A stretch of 64,000 nucleotides of DNA, taken from NCBI GenBank assembly GCA_037039685.1, contig JAWNGF010000010.1:496001-560000 (forward strand), written 5' to 3'. The DNA is from Ceratobasidium sp. AG-K. Lineage: Eukaryota; Basidiomycota; Agaricomycetes; Cantharellales; Ceratobasidiaceae. How positions within the stretch are numbered: position 1 is the first letter of the stretch; every line of letters starts with the position of its first letter. Below are positions 46,593-56,766 of the stretch, in pieces. Made by a program: the position numbers and the translations under genes. Under the pieces are notes generated by a model. The model made no database searches, was not told the origin of the DNA, and saw only the letters and a list, made by a program, of their open reading frames with translations.

Positions 46593-48989
46593 TCAAGCAG
46601 TAGCAGTACCGTTCGCGATCCACGGCTTGCAGATGTCGGGGTTCTTAAGCTTGCTCGGGTCCTTGGTGAAATACCCGGCCTTGAGAGACTCGAAGTAGGA
46701 CCTAAGATTATGAGAGGAGTAAGAATGACAGTCTGATGTGATAAATTTCGGGCGCACCAGTAGGGAATGTTAGGCGAGCCCTCTTCAATCTTGAAGCTCC
46801 AGAAAATCCAGCCGTCGGCCTGGCCAGCGTAAACGTGCCTCTGAGCATCAGCCCCTGTGAACAAGGCGATTAGTTGACTTGCTCGCGGCCATCGATAAGC
46901 TGGCTCACAATCATAAAGGAACTCAGGGGTGTGGGCAAAGTTGGTAGCCAAGGACCACTCGCCAAACACGAGTGGGCGGTTGCCATCCTCGGTGGCGACC
47001 CGCACGCGGTCGGTGTCTGACATGTAGATTGAGCATTGAGTTTGGATTAAACCGAAGGGACTTACTGCAGATGACTTTCATATAAGACTCCGCATTCGGA
47101 TCAGCGACACCGCCTATATGGATTATCAGAATAAGCTTCAGAGCCTCCCAAAGCAAACATACCGAATGAGAAATACAAGTGGGCGTCATAAAGCTGAGGC
47201 CCAATGGCAGCATCGGCAGGGTTACTATATTTGTGCAATTTAGTACACACTCAACCAACGAAAACGTAGAACCACACTCACGGAGGATTGTTGTACTGCC
47301 AGCCCTTGTTCATGAACCTGGGAAAATATAAGGCACTACTACCGCCAACTGAGAATTCAACTCACGAAGTCATCAGGCACTCCTTCTTTGCACCCTTGCT
47401 GAGAGTAGCAGAAACACCGCGAGCATGATGGCGGCGCCGGCGGTCATTATGCCTCTCCAAGCTCGACCCGTGGGGAACTTCAGCTTCGATCTCGATCTCG
47501 AGTTCATTCGAGCGCTTTACAGGCTTGACATTGACAGGGCCGTTGGAACCCATGAAACCACTCGACCTCCCTGCGCCGTGGCCTTCCTTGACTTTCTCAG
47601 GATGGGAATCGACAGCGATAGCATCGTCGCCAATCGCACGACGGAGATGGGTGCTGGACAAGCCGAGTTGGAAGGCGATACCCGGCAGACACTCGGCCGT
47701 GGACTTCAAGACTGCTGCAAGGATGGGATCGGCCTCTTTCGCAACGGCAAGGAGGCCATTGTCAATCGAAGATGTGGAGTTGGTGTTGGAAAAGAGTTTA
47801 GTGTAGTCCGTATCGGGGCAACGAACTCCGAGAGCGAGTTCGACCATGCGGACGACCTTGACAAAGTTCTTTTGGTCTGCCATCGAAAATAAGTTGGTAG
47901 TTTCACACTAGGGACAACTAACGTACAGTCTCCGTATCCGGGAGTATTGTTAGCATCCATGATCGGCTCGTTGATAGCCTGGATGGAAAAGACAGTGCTG
48001 AAATCGGGGTCCATATGACTGAGCGCAGTCATGACGGCAGCCCAGGTCAGTGCACGATTGTAGTTCTCCGTTTTCTGAAATAATGTTTAGAAAGTGTCTT
48101 TGGGCTCCTAGGGTACTCACGTAGAATTGAGCGTCAGATGTGCAACGACCGGCAAACATCTGATTCGGGGAAGCAACGCCAGGAAGAGCATGGTGATCCA
48201 GAATAACGTGGATACCCTTCTCCTTGAGCATGCGAAGACCTTTCTTAAGCCACTTCATACCACCTCGAGGCTACAATACTTGGTCAGATTATAGCAGGGC
48301 GCTAAAGTTGATCCACATACATAAAACTCTGTGTTGCGGTCGACCAACGATTCTACAATCCAATAGCCGAGGGGGATCCGAACAGTGTTGAGGCCGGCAT
48401 CGGCGATCTCGTTCACGCTGTCCTGAGTGAACCAGGTTGACCTTTGGAGAAATATGATCAACCGAGATGCATAAATGGGTAACTCGAGTATGCATACCAA
48501 TGCTTCTCAAACACCTTGTCTGCTGCATCTTGTCCTAGCTTCTGAACGAGACCACTAGGCGAGGATGCAACATTAGCAGCAGTTCTTATTTTCTAAAGGG
48601 GCCCCTTCTCACAATTCATGCGCAGCGCATCTCGAGCAGTCGTCGTCGCAGATCTCACCGCCCATTGCTTGCCACTCTTTAGGGACTGTGAGTGGAGTAT
48701 AAGCACGATTTTACTTTTAGAAGGTTAGCTGGGATACGTACACTGCCATGGTTCGCTGAGTAGCCTTGATAATCCCAGGTAGTGAGACATAGGGGAAGGC
48801 TATAAACTTTGTCGACTTACCAGCTACCAAGCTATAACAAAATGTGTTATTGCTTATTGCTAGACACAGTGATATATAGAAACTTACGTTAACGCCGTAC
48901 ACCTTGTCTACAGGGAGACCGTTTTTCGCTGCAGATATCGCAGTGGCACCAAGCAAGGCGGCGCCGGAAGTAAGTATGTGAAGTTTCAT
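46593..48989 (-). CDS. secreted GH5 glucan 1,3-beta-glucosidase, copy B
   Basis: A paralogue of 40161-42614 with the same exon plan. Signal peptide about residues 1-20 (MKLHILTSGAALLGATAISA), then KNGLPVDKVYGVN. Landmarks: GEICDDDCSRCAAHELGLVQ, TVRIPLGYWIVESLVD, VILDHHALPGVASPNQ, SIQAINEPIMDANNTPG (acid/base Glu, near 47960), FGEWSLATNF (nucleophile Glu, near 46960) and GWIFWSFKIEEGS. The unusual insert is also present (47880-47370, ending ERHNDRRRRHH). Stop TGA 46595-46593. Copy B has an acidic run (ELEIEIEAE) in the insert that copy A lacks. Confidence 0.88.
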
Positions 48990-49655
48990 CTCAAAAGACC
49001 AACGATCCGAGAGAATAACGAATGGCTGTAGGCGGTGCGAAAGGGAGTGATTGGGAAACTATAGAGGCTGCTGAGGGAGGCAAGCTGGGAATTGAATCGG
49101 CATTTGACAGGTCTTTTATAGACGTTGAGCTCGGTGGTTTCGGAAAACCAACAACATGGCCTTTGGTCTGTTGGAGCCTAGCTCGATTTGATTTGCGGTG
49201 TAGTCGGGGAATATGCTTCCTTGCATGTCCTCAGCCTGATCTGCCATCAAGAAGGGAAAAGAACCTGCTTTACGAGAAGAACCCAAAAATCTAGACATTT
49301 CGGGCGTGTACTACTCGTTTCAAGTCATAATCGTTGGTTGATGAAGCGAAGTGCTAGGAGCATTCAATTCAGACTGTCCAGAGGTATTTAAAATGAATAC
49401 TGAATGAGCATGCGGGGAAGGTGTGGGGACCAGATCGTGTTTGCTGTGGCTATGCTGGGGCTCTTGATTAGTCATCACATCCCAACAGCCGTAGCGCCGG
49501 TCTCCTTGGCCTCACCACGACTCCACCTTCGAGATAGATTCTGTTCCTGGTTGTCTCTTGTCCACCCGGTCGTCTGAATTCTGTTTGCCTACTCGGAGAA
49601 TATCTAACTCTTCTCATCAATCTCTCAATTTAAGCAACGTAATCTTGTGGCAAGC
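48990..49655. other. divergent promoter region GH5 copy B / ATG101
   Basis: No gene seen. Contains upstream elements of both genes. Confidence 0.4.
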
Positions 49656-50379
49656 ATGGACGCCGGGCCGATCAAGATAGTCTTTGAGTTTGTACGGATC
49701 ACCTTCTCGTCTGATCAACCACTAACTAAACGGCATGCTATTGCTCCTATAGAAAGTCGACCGCGATTTGACGAAGGAACTGTTGCGTGGATTGATACAC
49801 GCTATATTGTTCCATAGGGCCTTTGGCTGTGTCAAACCAACCTCGCGGGACACCCTGGATGTAACATTGGTGCGTACCCACAGTTGGCAGGCTGAGTAGA
49901 GTCACACTAACGGTTACTGCTTCAGCCTGCAATTGATGATGACGAGTTGACTAAGCAAGTTGAGCGCCAGGTGGATCAGTTCCAGAGGCTACTAGACGAC
50001 TCGCCAGGTATTGGTACGGCTGGCCGAAAGCGGGGACAGATGACTGTGGTCTTTTCGGAGCTACGACCCAAGAAAGCTTGGTTCTCGTCCGGCGAGGTAC
50101 GTTTCAGAGCCATGCTCTTCGTCTTGTTCCTTATTTCGGTATTTCGTCTAGGAAGAGGTTGCGTGGGAAGAATGGACTATCATAACGGAAGCACATTCGA
50201 AGCAAAGTGTCACTCGCGCCGCGACTAGCCAAGCCCTTGCTCAGGCACTCCACCGAATCATCGTTCATACAAGCTCGGCTCACGGACGTGAAGTTGTTCC
50301 GGCTATTAGGAGTGTTACGAACACTCTCAGCCCGTTCCCTTATTCGATCAAAGGCAAAGTTGGGAGCGCCGAAATATAG
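49656..50379 (+). CDS. ATG101: ATG101-like autophagy protein (HORMA fold)
   Basis: Four exons keep one frame: 49656-49691, 49753-49869, 49926-50096, 50152-50379 (183 residues). Hallmarks: GLIHAILFHRAFGCVKP, DVTLPAIDDDELTKQVE, MTVVFSELRPKKAWFSSGEE (the WF finger with Trp-Phe) followed by VAWEEWTI, and the C-terminal LSPFPYSI. This is the order seen in ATG101, which pairs with ATG13 in the ATG1/ULK autophagy-initiation complex. S. cerevisiae lacks it, while most other fungi keep it. The first exon has only 12 codons, so gene callers easily miss it. No defects seen. Confidence 0.9.
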
Positions 50380-50802
50380 ATAATTCGGTTTGTATTGATA
50401 GTTGAGCTGTGCCTTCCATAAGGATGTATATCTAGAGATAGGATATCTAATGTTTATTTATCGAATATGTCACCACACAGCTCAGGAGTATTTGAAATCG
50501 GTTGTGGTGCATGCTGAATGCCGGGATGTGCCTATCCATATGGCGACACGCGTTCGACGGGTGTCATTCGGATTCGGGATAAGTTCAAGTCAAATAGGCA
50601 CAGATAAAAATCATTCTTCCATGATCCCATCTTTTCTTTTTTACTGTTCAGAAGTTAAAGAAGTGGATTTAGCGTGTCTCTTGTGTATGTGGGGCAGTGA
50701 GTGGGGCACTTGACCGGGCTCCCCGGCGTCCCGACAGAGGAAGATGACAGATAACTCGGGAATTGACTCTCTATTTCATTGTAATGCCGTACACCCAAAG
50801 AT
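50380..50802. other. intergenic between convergent genes
   Basis: 3' flanks of ATG101 and the carboxypeptidase. No gene seen. Confidence 0.4.
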
Positions 50803-52408
50803 TTACACCATGTTCGCTAACAAATACTTGATACCCTCATAGGCCTCGATTCCAGAGGGCCGAATCTCTGCAGGAGGCAGAACAAACCCGTTTCCAGACG
50901 ACGCTCCACGCAACTCGGGTGTAAACGAGTACTTGATCCCGGACTGGCCGTATGCATAATCGACACTGCTTCCTGACGCGGGGTAGATGGTTGTGCAGAT
51001 TGGACCTGTTTTTAAGGTTTTGCCATATGGCGCCTTGAAGGCCGCTGCAAATCCTTGTTCAACCCTGGTATGTTCGGTCTTGTCGGCCGCATTCGCGGTA
51101 CAGGAGTATCCATATGCTAGAATGCGGGCATTAGGTTGGTGGGATCATGAGAGGAAGGGGCACTTACGACCCATAAAGTAGAGGCCATACGCATGGAAGT
51201 CCATGTAGAGTTTCGCGCCTGCTGCAGAATTGGCTCGTGCATTGAGGAAGGCTGAGAGACCCTTGAACTCGGGACTGTCACCAGCAGCAACGCCTAGTAT
51301 GACTGAGTATTGGTAAATTATACTTTGATAAGTAGTGCTCACCTCGGTAATCCTCAGCGCAGGGGTTGGTTGACGAGCCGCCGGCAGTATCCCATTTGAA
51401 TGCCCAGTTCCTACGGAGGTATACATAAGCCTGGGAAAGAGGGACTAGGAATGGACGAACCTATTGATGTCACGGCCATAGCACGAGCCAGATGGGGGAG
51501 GCTGGCGGTTCTTACGCCAGAGACGGTCGGTTGATTGGGTGTAAGCAAACCCTGGGACTGGCGTTAGAGTGTCCATAATTAAACTGAGCGAAACTTACCA
51601 TCGGGATTGACAATCGGGAAGATGTAAAAATCGTACTTGTCGACATAACTCTTGATGGTGGTCGAGGTGGTATAATTGGAGAGCAAACTGTACGCAATTT
51701 GTTCCGTGACCTGAAAGGAATCAGTATGTTTAATATGAGCAGTCGTAGGCAGTCTCACCATAGTGCCAATCCATTCGCGAGCGTGAACGGTGCCATGGAA
51801 GATAATGGCTGGTTTGGTTCCCGAGCCAGAGCTTCCGAAGATGTTAATACCAGTGATGGTACGTCCTTCGTACGAGGTGCCACTCGTTACAACCTTGGCA
51901 TTGTTTGGGAAGGTCGAAGCGAGGTCCTTCAAGAAGGTAAGATGATCGGCATAGGTGTGATAGCTGTTGAACCAAGCATCGTTGGCCAAGCCCGCTACGA
52001 GTCATTAGTGACGTTGCAGAGACTTGTTGGCCAAGATGACTAACCAAATGCCTCCCTGTATGGACTAATCATACCCTCGGACTCCTTGGCGATGCTGACA
52101 CCGAGGTCATCGTGCATCGTAACCAGCTGCGAGTCTAGATCGGGGCTGATCTTCTTTAGTGCTTGATGAAAGCTGTCGACGCGGTCCTTGGGAACTTGGA
52201 CATCGACATGGGAAAAGGGAATGTGAGCCGATGTCCAGGTAGGGATATTGAGCTCCTTGATCATGCTCGATATCTTCTCGAGTTGGCCCTGATTTCCCGT
52301 AGGTACACGGAACACCTTGGTTCCATCGTAGAGCCCGCGCTGAGCAGGAGCGGCAGTTGCGAAAGAAGTCAAGGCCGCAAGAACGCACACGGCAGCCTGC
52401 AAGAACAT
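50803..52408 (-). CDS. secreted M14A zinc carboxypeptidase
   Basis: Start ATG 52408 with signal peptide (MFLQAAVCVLAALTSFATAA). Activation propeptide about residues 25-110 (KVFRVPTGNQGQLEKI, HVDVQVPKDRVDSFHQAL). Catalytic domain: YHTYADHLTFLKDLAS, GTVHAREW (Zn ligands His and Glu, near 51770-51800), YDFYIFPIVNPDG, RLWRKNR and GRDINRNWAFKW (substrate carboxylate-binding Arg/Asn), KLYMDFHAYG (third Zn ligand His), and FTPELRG (general base Glu). Stop TAA 50805-50803. Family length is normal. Removes C-terminal residues outside the cell. About seven introns, intact. Confidence 0.92.
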
Positions 52409-53014
52409 GGCGACGCAAGTGGGAAACGATTGTCGAGAATGGGTTTACTTTGTGTGCTATGCTTTTATATGTCTGCGCCTCGGAGAGCCATGAGGCAAGC
52501 CATATGGCAACATTGGCAGCTCCGCATTGACACTTGACGTGTCAGCAGTCAACCAGATAATGAGTGTGTCAAAGAAGCGCCGAGGGGCCCAGCAAGGCTA
52601 CCACTAGAAAGGAAAGATGATCGTTCTCGATGAAAAGAAGGTTGAATGTCGTATGGAGATTAAGGCCGAGCATATGGACTAGCCTCGAGAAGCTGCGTAG
52701 CAGTTGCCAAGCATCGGATTTGCTAGCCGAGGCTATATGGCCTTGTAAATAGTAGCCCAGATGATCTCGAGAATGAGGCGACCACGAGTAACACGAGCTC
52801 TGTCATAAATTGCTCCACTTTACAGGCAGCTGGGGTGATGGTTCGGTTCGATTGTTTGACCGTGGGAAGCGATCACGAGGATTGAGTCAACCCAAGATTT
52901 CTAATAAAGGCTGTGTGGCAATGGGCGCCTATATCAATTGCTCATGAACTCAATGGCCAACAGCTCGATTGTGGCGTTCTGGACATTCCCTCCTCGAGGT
53001 CGGTCCAACCTCAG
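52409..53014. other. divergent promoter region carboxypeptidase / BCS1-like
   Basis: No gene seen. Contains a TATA-like TTTTATATGTC near 52463, upstream of the carboxypeptidase. Confidence 0.4.
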
Positions 53015-54826
53015 ATGCCCGACCCCATAGCGACCTCGCTCGGAATTCGAGCGGGAAGATTCCCTCTAATACATCAACCGCTGCATCAATTATCTCCTTA
53101 CTTTGTTGACGGATTTCGGGCTGTTTTCGTCGGAGCTGTTTTTGACATTACGCGACGGTTTTGTGACGCGGTGTGGTCTTGGATTATTCGCAGTAAGTTA
53201 AGGACCGTAGGCGACTCTGACATGCGTGATCTGACGTGTTGGATTACGCAGCATTTTCGACAACTGCTACTTTCGAATCCGGCAATGAGGCTTTTGATTG
53301 GATCAGTGATTGGCTTGAACGTACGTGCTTAGCTGTACGATTCCGGGATTCGCTGATGTGATATGCCATATTAGAACAACCTCATTACTCCACATCCAAA
53401 GATTTTGATGTGGTAGCAAAGCCCCGTTCGGTCGTTAACAACTTCATATCCAGCCGCTTCCCCCCGATGCCCACTCTGAATAAGCGACTCCCTCAACAAT
53501 CCGAATCAATAGTCTCATACCTACCAGCTCATGGTACGTTATTTCCAACCATTGAACGCGTCTCGCTCACTCTGTCGCAGATACCCGTCATTGGATGTTT
53601 TACGGCTCTCGTTTGCTCCGAGTCTCAAGGTCCAGAATGCCGCTCGATCAAATGTCTGTCGAGCGAATCAAACTAACGTAAGGCTGACCAAATTTTGGCC
53701 ACTCAGACACTGACAAAGTCCCAGTCTATTCGGATTCTCTCGAACTGCTCTCCAGACTCTCATCGAACAGGCCGCGGTTGAGTACCGAGCTCGGGATCTC
53801 GTTGGAATTACCATTTGGATTGCGGATCAGTAGGGTTTTATCCATTTTCTCCAAGAGCTTGTACTCATATGAATTCAGATACGGCAACTGGCGACGATTG
53901 ACATCTCGCCCTCATCGCGACTTTCACAGTGTAGTGCTCGACCCCGAAACCAAGAAGTTGTTGTTGGAGGACGCAAAGGAATTTCTGGCTAGCGAAAGGT
54001 GGTATGCTGATAGAGGCATTCCATACCGTCGCGGATACTTATTATATGGTGAGAAAGGAAGCAAACTTATTGTTATGGTATGATACCAACAAATTATAGG
54101 CACGCCTGGCTCTGGAAAAACAAGCTCTATCCATGCAGTGGCAAGCGAACTTCGGTTGGACATTTACATAATACCATTGGCAATCAAAGGGTAAGAGTTC
54201 AGTTATATGCATGGGTGATCCTCCAACCTAACCGCCTTGTAGAATCGACGACGGCGTGCTATCCGACTTGATTTCGACACTACCAGACCGTTGCATCCTA
54301 CTCTACGAAGATATCGACGCTGCATTCATCCAACGCTCTGCTGCCACCTCGGTAGACGCTCGGGGTGACTCGGTCGAAAAATCTGGCATTTCGCTCTCTG
54401 GAATTCTCAATACAATGGATGGTGTCCAGGCCCCAGAAGGCCGACTATTGTTCGCAACTACGAACCATCCTGAACGTCTCGATCCCGCGCTTTCGCGACC
54501 TGTATGCGCAATTTACTCTGCCATTTGATCCATACTGACATGCGTCCTCCGCATTCTAGGGTCGAATGGATGTAAAGATCGAGTACACTCATGCGACACG
54601 ATGGCAAGCCGAGCAACTCTTCAAGCTCTTCTATCCTCCCGATTCGGCGAGCGAAAAGGACGCAAAGCAATTGGAGAGTTTCATAGAGACATTTGGCGCT
54701 GCGATACCACCCTCGAAATTTTCTGTCGCACAGCTGCAGGGGTATCTGATGCGGTACAAAGGCAAGCCTGGTGATGCGGCGAATGAAGTGGCAGCATGGG
54801 TTCAGGCTGAGCTTGCCAAACTTTAG
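53015..54826 (+). CDS. BCS1-like AAA ATPase (mitochondrial type)
   Basis: About eight exons. Start ATG 53015 (MPDPIATSLGIRAGRF), hydrophobic N-terminal stretch (YFVDGFRAVFVGAVFDITRRF). BCS1_N region: FSTTATFESGNEAFDWISDWL, HWMFYGSRLLRVSRSR, ESIVSYLPAH. AAA domain: SVVLDPETKKLLLEDAKEFL, RRGYLLYG|GTPGSGKTSSIHAVA (Walker A, interrupted by an intron), RCILLYEDIDAAF (Walker B), GILNTMDGVQ, LLFATTNHPERLDPALSRPGRMD (sensor and Arg finger). C-terminal lid with SVAQLQGYLMRYK. It ends at TAG 54826. Basidiomycetes carry expanded BCS1-like families, so this need not be the true Rieske-protein translocase. Confidence 0.85.
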
Positions 54827-56057
54827 TATGGAATAGATTTTTTCCACCTCATTATATCTGCGCTAGCCGTTAGTAGCGATTCTGCAGTCGATATCACTCC
54901 ACAAAAGTAACCTTTCGCTCTCAAGAAGTTCACTTGCTTGCTGAGCCATTTAGCTGCATGGCCATGATCGGACTCGCAAGGCACGGGTGTATGTCAACAA
55001 CCGCGATTCTATACTAGAATCATACCCATTCAAATAATAAGATCAACACATGTAGGTAAATGTACTAGCGCTTGATCAGTGTGAATATCTGAGTACAAGC
55101 TGTCCAGATTGGGCGCTGGTGGCATGTGGATTGCCTAACTATCGTTCGCCGTCTAAGGCCGTGAGTGTGCCATAGGGGATAACGACGATGCATTTGGAGG
55201 TAAAATAAAACATGCGTTACGCTGCACAGGCTGCTTCGGAGCGTCGGGGACTGAAAACGATTGATAGACGCTCAATAAGAAGTTCAAGTGGTCTTTCAAT
55301 CTCAGTTTCCTTTCCTTGACTCTTGATCGACGGTGTACTGAAATATGGTCTCACTAGCTATTTCTAGTAGAGTGTATGCGCAATGTGGCGTGCGTGACGA
55401 AGACTAAGCCAATGTGCGCGTTGAGTTGCCAGTGGCGAGGTTCGTGAGCAAAAACACGGTCCGACTCTGGAGCGCTCCAGAACCCAGGATTGAGGGAGTC
55501 GGTCGCCGTTTCCAAGAGGATCCGAAGGCACGAGGGGCAGTGGGGAGCGGTACGCCACTGTGGAGGCTAAGCGCGCTGAATTCTAACCTCATCGGCACTG
55601 AGAACTCATGGTTTACATCACTAGACGTGTCCGCTTTCAGTGACCGATGCGCTGAAGATTATCTTCGGGAGTGACTGGGGGGCAAATTAGCCCCACAACC
55701 TAATCAAATTTCCCCTCTATGGTACTAGTGTCCGCAAACCATGTGCAAGGTGACTGAAAAGATGTAATCCATCACTGAAAGCGGCCATTTTCGGTTCAGT
55801 GCATTCGCTGATGTTATTCAGTAACCTGAGACCCCACAGTGATACTGATCATTCTTGTGTGAAATCTTTGATAGGGCGCCAATTCTGGACCAGCAGGGTA
55901 TACTAAATTGTATTCAAAATGAACAGGGGCACTGGAAGAACACGTAGCTTAGCTTTGCATGCAGTGTAGGCCCATGCGTGCTTGTTATGTGCTTTTGCGT
56001 CCGATGACCCACGGATATGACATTACTACCACGTCACGGGAGCTATGAAGTGGACCG
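54827..56057. other. intergenic, no gene seen
   Basis: Only short frames, without recognisable domain. No RNA gene detected by eye. Confidence 0.4.
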
Positions 56058-56064
56058 TATATAA
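56058..56064 (+). promoter_or_regulatory. TATA box of the interrupted host gene
   Basis: TATATAA lies 61 bp before the ATG at 56125, followed by a pyrimidine-rich leader ending AAGCAAATGG. This is a normal fungal Pol II start layout. Confidence 0.5.
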
Positions 56065-56124
56065 CTCGACCTCGTCCAGTCACTTGGTTCACCCAACTCC
56101 AGTCTCCATTCCAAGTCTAAGCAA

Positions 56125-56463
56125 ATGGATTATCCTTACCCCAAAGATCCCTCACATATAGCCTGCTTTCCAGCGAATTTAGCCTCGCGGAGCTTAGCTC
56201 ATAAGTCCCTCCGACGAGAACGCATTGAATTTACTGATCCTGAGAAATTATTTGAGACGTGGTGCAACGTATGGGGCGAGCGAGTCCTGTTCAAGCGGAT
56301 CGAGTACCGTAAATCGACCGCTGGTGTCAAGCACGAGTTCGTTTACCTCCGAGGTTTATCACTGAAGGAAGGATGTTCCCAGCCACCTATTCCCTTCAAT
56401 CCACCATCAGATAGGTTTTGGCCTCCTGAACTGCCTTGGGAGCTGGCTTTCTACGAACGGATT
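56125..56463 (+). pseudogene. 5' part of unrecognised host gene split by copia insertion
   Basis: Begins MDYPYPKDPSHIACFPANLA and runs 113 codons to the insertion point. It then reads into retrotransposon LTR and stops after one more codon. The frame resumes at 61373 after the element: the duplicated GGATT supplies the same Arg-Ile codons on both sides, so removing one target copy plus the element gives a continuous frame (total about 615 residues). I do not recognise the protein. It is rich in Trp/Pro near the break and has no signal peptide. Confidence 0.75.
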
Positions 56464-56732
56464 TTTTGAGATAAGCGCAGTGCCGAGCTAGATAGTTTTG
56501 TATCTCAGCTCGTGCTACTTGAGAGTAGAGAACTCGCATATATATACCTAGATAGTTTTGTATCTACAGGAAATATAAGCGATAGAAAAGAAAAGTAAAA
56601 ACTAAACTATACCTCAGCTCGTGCTACTTGAGAGTAGAGAACTGAGGGTAAAACTTCCGCGAAGCGTGCGTTCATGTGGACACAATCACGTGATGCGCAT
56701 ATATCTACGTATAAGACTGTATATATTCAACA
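56464..56732 (-). repeat. 3' LTR of copia element
   Basis: 269 bp. In element orientation it starts TGTTGAATAT and ends CTTATCTCAAAA. The terminal AAAA is shared by both LTRs, so the end is not the usual CA. It contains internal direct repeats: an 18-mer at 56488-56505 and 56548-56565, and a 30-mer at 56505-56534 and 56614-56643. Confidence 0.9.
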
Positions 56733-56766
56733 CGCCCACTCAGGATTAGACGAAAAATGAAAAGAT

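Noticed and set aside
40161..48989. Secondary-metabolite or defence gene cluster in the glucanase region
   Set aside because: The genes are unrelated housekeeping or secreted enzymes without core synthases or shared regulation signs.
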